From Cytobacillus firmus DS1 (lineage in GTDB: Bacteria; Bacillota; Bacilli; Bacillales; Cytobacillaceae), in the NCBI RefSeq assembly GCF_000565285.1, contig NZ_APVL01000004.1:1-64000 (forward strand): 64,000 nt of DNA, given 5' to 3'. Below the pieces are notes generated by a model, which saw nothing but the letters and a program-made list of their open reading frames with translations, was not told the DNA's origin and did no database searches. The translations under genes and the position numbers were made by a program. Below are positions 60,696 to 64,000 of this stretch, piece after piece (the first letter of the stretch is position 1; every line of letters begins with the position of its first letter).

Positions 60696-61646
60696 TCAGT
60701 TTGCTTTATGCAGGTAATCAATCAAGCCCATCGAGCAAACAGCGATATCGACAGAAAGAATCTCGTATACAGGATGGTCAGATGGGATGCCTCTGCTATT
60801 TAAATAAGCTTTAACTTTCTCTTCGAGGATGGCTTGTGCTGCCTGTGACTGCTGATCTATAGAGCCCCCGCCAGAAAAGGCAGTTTCCCCTGCATTCATG
60901 AATATCTTAAGCCAATCTTTTATTTGCCTGTAGACTTCTTTAGGGGTTGAACTCATGCCGTAATGGCCAAAGAAAATAAATTCAATGTCCATTTTTTCGT
61001 ACATGTCAATGGATTCGAGCATTTTGCCTGGACTGAATTGGTTTGGTGAAGTCGAGGGCAGATACATTTCAATCCCATGTGCTTTTAACTGAGGATAAAA
61101 TACACCAGCAGTATCTCCCGTAAACATCCCATTTAATGAAGGGTGAAAGATGCTGAAGTGGTGATTGGCGTGTCCGGGAGAATGATAAAATTTCAATGTG
61201 CAATTTGGACCTATTTCAAGCTCTTCTTCATGCTCTTTTGTGATAATCTTATCCTCCGGTACTGGCAAAATTGGATTAAACAGTCCATCGAATTGATCTC
61301 CATAAACAGCTTTTGCACCGGTAATTAAGCGTGAAGGGTCTGCTAAGTGCCTTGCACCTTTTGGGTGGACAATAACCTTTGCGTTCGGACAGTGGGTTAA
61401 TAATAAACCGGCGCCGCCTGCATGATCAAGATGAATATGCGTCACGATGATATATTCAACTTCCTCCGGTTTAAAATGAAGCTGGTTTAGTCCTTCTAAT
61501 ATATAGGGGATGGAGGGGCTGGCCGAGGTTTCAATCAAAGTCAGCTTTTGTTCTGTCAGGACATATGTACCGGTACGTTTTTCCAAAGAAAGGTCAAAAT
61601 CATCAATTAAATATAGGTTTTCCACCAATTTTTCAGGTTTTGCCAA
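60696..61646 (-). CDS. Metallo-beta-lactamase-fold hydrolase
   Basis: A 316-residue MBL-fold enzyme with HIHLDHAGG (HxHxDH), a His in FYHSPGHANHH, Asp in FTGDTAG and a terminal His in FFGHYG. Hydrolyses an ester, thioester or lactone; substrate not evident. TTG start after AAGGACGTGA. Single gene. Confidence 0.85.
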   Translation of the reverse strand: MAKPEKLVENLYLIDDFDLSLEKRTGTYVLTEQKLTLIETSASPSIPYILEGLNQLHFKPEEVEYIIVTHIHLDHAGGAGLLLTHCPNAKVIVHPKGARHLADPSRLITGAKAVYGDQFDGLFNPILPVPEDKIITKEHEEELEIGPNCTLKFYHSPGHANHHFSIFHPSLNGMFTGDTAGVFYPQLKAHGIEMYLPSTSPNQFSPGKMLESIDMYEKMDIEFIFFGHYGMSSTPKEVYRQIKDWLKIFMNAGETAFSGGGSIDQQSQAAQAILEEKVKAYLNSRGIPSDHPVYEILSVDIAVCSMGLIDYLHKAN

Positions 61647-61829
61647 AAAAAATCACGTCCTTTATAAAGCTTTTGCTTGTACAAACACCTGACAATATTT
61701 TATTCTGTTAATATTGGTATGTAAAGCATTGTGCTTGAATATTCTGAATTTATTTCTTTAGGATAGAAACATGCCAAAAGAGAAACCTAAATGTGAATTA
61801 TGGGTTTTGTTTTGGAAAGGAGAGAGAGC

Positions 61830-62066
61830 ATGTCACAGCTTCAAGGTATATTAACACGCTTAAAGAGCTTACAGGAACAAGCAACAGGCGGAGAGCCAAT
61901 GCAAAGATTTTTTGAGGTGAATGGTGAAAGAAAATGCCAGGTAACTTTTCATCCGAAAAATGAAACATTTGAGCTGGAAGTATATAACGATAAAGAAAAG
62001 CCAAAAAGATATCAATTCGACAACATTGATATGATCACAATCGAAATTTTCGATTTGATTCAATAA
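61830..62066 (+). CDS. ykuJ: YkuJ family protein
   Basis: A 78-residue protein nearly collinear with B. subtilis YkuJ (MSQLQGILTRLKSLQEQA, FEVNGERKCQV, PFDNIDM-like QFDNIDMITIEIFDLIQ). Function unknown. The ATG at 61830 follows GGAAAGGAGAG; the frame to 61800 includes that site. Confidence 0.9.
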   Translation: MSQLQGILTRLKSLQEQATGGEPMQRFFEVNGERKCQVTFHPKNETFELEVYNDKEKPKRYQFDNIDMITIEIFDLIQ

Positions 62067-62081
62067 TTCAAAACATACATA

Positions 62082-62106
62082 AGGGGCCTTTTTGGCCTCT
62101 TTTCTT
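62082..62106 (+). terminator. Terminator of ykuJ
   Basis: AGGGGCC/GGCCTCT stem (one G-T pair), five-T loop, T run. Confidence 0.8.
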
Positions 62107-62146
62107 ATATTCCCTGTAAAAATAAACCAAATGCCAGAGGTGGGAA

Positions 62147-62296
62147 ATGTATTACCTGCTCATGATTATGCTGTTTTTTACAGTGCTGCTTTTGCTTGCA
62201 GATTTAATTAATACAAAAAAAGAAGTAATCCGGATCAGGAAAACTCTTGAAGAAATGAAAGAAATTTTAAAAGACAATAGAGACTCGAAAAAATAG
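62147..62296 (+). CDS. Putative 49-residue membrane protein with coiled tail
   Basis: One membrane helix (MYYLLMIMLFFTVLLLLADL) and a charged helical tail (KKEVIRIRKTLEEMKEILKD). AGAGGTGG precedes the ATG. It takes the place where ykuK lies in B. subtilis but does not resemble it. It looks like a small membrane adaptor; function unknown. Confidence 0.55.
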   Translation: MYYLLMIMLFFTVLLLLADLINTKKEVIRIRKTLEEMKEILKDNRDSKK

Positions 62297-62347
62297 GCAT
62301 TGAGAATAATAAGCAGTATATGATCCTTTAAGTTGAGGTGAAGCAGA

Positions 62348-62491
62348 ATGATGCCAACTGTAACATGTCCAGCCTGCAGGGCAGAAAAAGAAATTGATGC
62401 CGTATTAACTGCACAATCCAATCAAAATGTTATTTATCACTGTCCTGACTGCAGCTATGAAGTTAGAGACATTCAAACCAGTAAAGGATAA
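62348..62491 (+). CDS. Zinc-ribbon mini-protein (YkzF-like)
   Basis: A 47-residue protein with two CxxC knuckles, VTCPACRAE at about 5-13 and HCPDCSYE at about 31-38. GAGGTG precedes the ATG. Position between ykuJ and ykuL matches ykzF of B. subtilis; the orthology rests mainly on position. Confidence 0.6.
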   Translation: MMPTVTCPACRAEKEIDAVLTAQSNQNVIYHCPDCSYEVRDIQTSKG

Positions 62492-62562
62492 TAGGCGCAA
62501 AATACCGGAGACTGTGATAAAATGGTTGAGAAGCATAACTAATTTTTGAGGAGTTTTCAGTG

Positions 62563-63009
62563 ATGATCAGTCTCCATAGCGAGGAATTTTTAGAATTTAA
62601 CATTAGTGATTTCATGATTCCTTCTGAACGGGTAGCACATGTCCAGGTTGGCAATAACCTTGAGCATGCCCTCTTAGTACTAACGAAAAGCGGTTATACA
62701 GCAATACCTGTACTGGACCCGCAATATAAGCTGCAGGGCTTAATCAGCACACCTATTATCATGGATTCCATTCTCGGTCTAGAGCGGATTGAATTTGAGC
62801 AGCTGGAGAAAAAAAGGGTTGAAGAGGCTATGAACAGAAATATCCCCCGGCTTGATGCTGAATCTTCTATTCAGGAATCGATCGCTCTCTTAGTTGACCA
62901 TCCATTTATATGTGTTGAAAACAAGGAAGGCTACTTTGAGGGAATACTGACTCGCAGAACAGTATTAGATCAATTAAATAAACATATCAGACGATTAAAT
63001 AAACGTTAA
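62563..63009 (+). CDS. darB: Cyclic-di-AMP-binding CBS-domain protein (YkuL)
   Basis: A 148-residue protein with two CBS domains, matching B. subtilis YkuL (DarB, CbpB) along its length (FMIPSERVAHVQVGNNLEHA, SGYTAIPVLDP, GLERIEFEQL). Free DarB stimulates Rel and pyruvate carboxylase; c-di-AMP releases it. The ATG at 62563 gives the known MISL start; a GTG at 62560 also fits GAGGAG. Confidence 0.93.
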   Translation: MISLHSEEFLEFNISDFMIPSERVAHVQVGNNLEHALLVLTKSGYTAIPVLDPQYKLQGLISTPIIMDSILGLERIEFEQLEKKRVEEAMNRNIPRLDAESSIQESIALLVDHPFICVENKEGYFEGILTRRTVLDQLNKHIRRLNKR

Positions 63010-63016
63010 ATATCAC

Positions 63017-63042
63017 AGCTCCCCGCAGTGGGAGCTTGCTTT
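63017..63042 (+). terminator. Terminator of darB
   Basis: AGCTCCC/GGGAGCT stem, six-base loop, short T tract. Confidence 0.75.
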
Positions 63043-63112
63043 ATTTTCAATAATAAGTATTCAGGCCGGTTTATAGCCGTTATTTTCGGATTTATACTTG
63101 GAGGGGAAATAC

Positions 63113-64000
63113 TTGAGTCAAACTTTACATAAAAAAATGCCTCAAGGAAAGAGGAAAGTAACCAAAAAGCCTTTTGTGCTGGCTTCAGTAATGCTTGCCA
63201 TGTTTATGGGGGCTATTGAGGCAACCATTGTATCAACTGCAATGCCTGCCATTGTTGGAGATTTAGGCGGATTTGCTTTATATAGCTGGGTGTTTTCAGC
63301 TTACCTGCTAATGAATGCTGTGACTGTATTGATTTATGGCAAGCTTTCAGACTTATTTGGGCGGAAGCCCGTTTTGACGTTCGGGATTATCATCTTTTTA
63401 ATAGGTTCTATTTTATGCGGTTTTGCGGAATCGATGACAGCACTGATCATTTTCAGGTTAATCCAGGGTTTTGGTGCCGGAGCAGTAATGCCGATTGCAA
63501 CAACCATCGTCGGAGATATTTATACAAAAGAGGAAAGGGCACAGGTGCAGGGGTATTTATCAAGTGTTTGGGGAATTTCAGCTATCATGGGCCCGGCAAT
63601 AGGCGGGCTTCTGGTTGAATTTGTCAGCTGGCGATATGTTTTTTGGGTTAACATACCACTTGGCATCATGGCGATTGCAGGCTTGTGGCTTTTCCTTCAT
63701 GAAAATGTGGAAAGGAAAAAGCATCAGATCGATTATGCAGGAGCTGTGCTATTAACAGTTTCCATTTCATCTCTTATGTTTGTGCTTGTGGAAGGAGGAA
63801 CAAATTGGGCATGGAATTCCATTGAAGCAATCAGCCTTTTAGCGGTCAGTATAATTGCTTTTATTTTATTTATCCTGCAGGAACAAAAAGCTGCGGAACC
63901 AATGATGCCTTTTAATATTTGGAAGGACAAGCCGATATTAATTGCCAATTTGGCTTCCTTAACAACCGGTGTCATGCTGATAGGGATTTCCAGTTTTCTT
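63113..64000 (+). CDS. MFS multidrug transporter, DHA2 (EmrB/QacA) type, 5' part
   Basis: The frame is open to the window end, 296 codons seen. MLAMFMGAIEATIVSTAMPA is the DHA2 first helix with the acidic residue, YGKLSDLFGRKPVL is motif A and GPAIGGLL is motif C of antiporters. Fourteen membrane segments are expected in the whole protein. The TTG start follows GGAGGGG. Substrate unknown; no regulator adjoins on the visible side. Confidence 0.9.
   Translation, partial: MSQTLHKKMPQGKRKVTKKPFVLASVMLAMFMGAIEATIVSTAMPAIVGDLGGFALYSWVFSAYLLMNAVTVLIYGKLSDLFGRKPVLTFGIIIFLIGSILCGFAESMTALIIFRLIQGFGAGAVMPIATTIVGDIYTKEERAQVQGYLSSVWGISAIMGPAIGGLLVEFVSWRYVFWVNIPLGIMAIAGLWLFLHENVERKKHQIDYAGAVLLTVSISSLMFVLVEGGTNWAWNSIEAISLLAVSIIAFILFILQEQKAAEPMMPFNIWKDKPILIANLASLTTGVMLIGISSFL

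Noticed and set aside
1-64000. CRISPR arrays, rRNA genes, complete insertion sequences
   Set aside because: No regularly spaced short repeats, ribosomal RNA sequence or transposase gene was seen in the window.

Overview
The window looks like the chromosome of a low-GC, spore-forming Bacillaceae bacterium (Bacillus sensu lato). From 8 kb onward the gene order recalls the B. subtilis ykr-ykv-ykw-yku region: KinE-like kinase, ogt, the methionine-salvage genes, a Spo0E-family phosphatase, a KinD-like kinase with a MarR regulator, clpE, ykvI, ykvS, ptsHI, ykwC, patA, cheV, ykyB, ykuC, ykuD, ykuE, fadH (ykuF), ykuI, ykuJ, ykzF and ykuL (darB/cbpB). Genus is not determined; the synteny is from memory of B. 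subtilis.

1-4.4 kb is the right end of a prophage next to a tRNA-Arg(CCT) gene. It holds holin and endolysin, then leftward accessory genes: a two-HTH protein with a small zinc-ligand protein, a HipA-like kinase/DUF3037 operon with its own promoter and inverted repeat, a small protein with an SSB-like C-terminal tip, and a SinI-like anti-repressor. This is the most unusual part of the window.

4.7-17.3 kb: an acyltransferase, a chemoreceptor, a triple-PAS sporulation-type kinase, ogt, an ArsR-DUF2087 regulator behind a 32-bp perfect palindrome, then methionine salvage (mtnU opposite mtnE; SAM riboswitch-mtnW-mtnX-mtnB-mtnD) and a Spo0E-like phosphatase. mtnK and mtnA, which sit between ogt and mtnU in B. 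subtilis, are absent here.

17.7-31 kb: a fixABCX electron-bifurcation operon, a hemerythrin gene with an FNR-type box, an Fsr-type exporter, a small-molecule phosphotransferase, the KinD-like kinase, a 5'-nucleotidase-like enzyme, a MarR regulator and an M3 oligoendopeptidase. 31-41 kb: clpE (with CtsR boxes), ykvI, a lipoprotein, a CPBP protease with a large structured element upstream, ykvS, an SDR, an orphan haem-copper-oxidase-like protein, and a FetAB-like ABC exporter.

41.5-64 kb: ptsHI, several small proteins, ykwC, patA, membrane and DinB proteins, cheV, ykyB, a YkuC/PadR pair, ykuD, ykuE, fadH with a FadR box, a C39-like lipoprotein, the degenerate EAL protein YkuI, DUF3993 protein, glutaredoxin, MBL-fold enzyme, ykuJ, two tiny ORFs, darB and the start of a DHA2 MFS transporter cut by the window end.

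Two families of interspersed palindromic repeats lie between genes: family A at about 17.44, 22.69 and 51.31 kb, family B at about 38.88 and 55.71 kb, the latter carrying a nested hairpin insertion. Many start sites were moved from the longest ORF to the codon with a good Shine-Dalgarno sequence; TTG and GTG starts are frequent.
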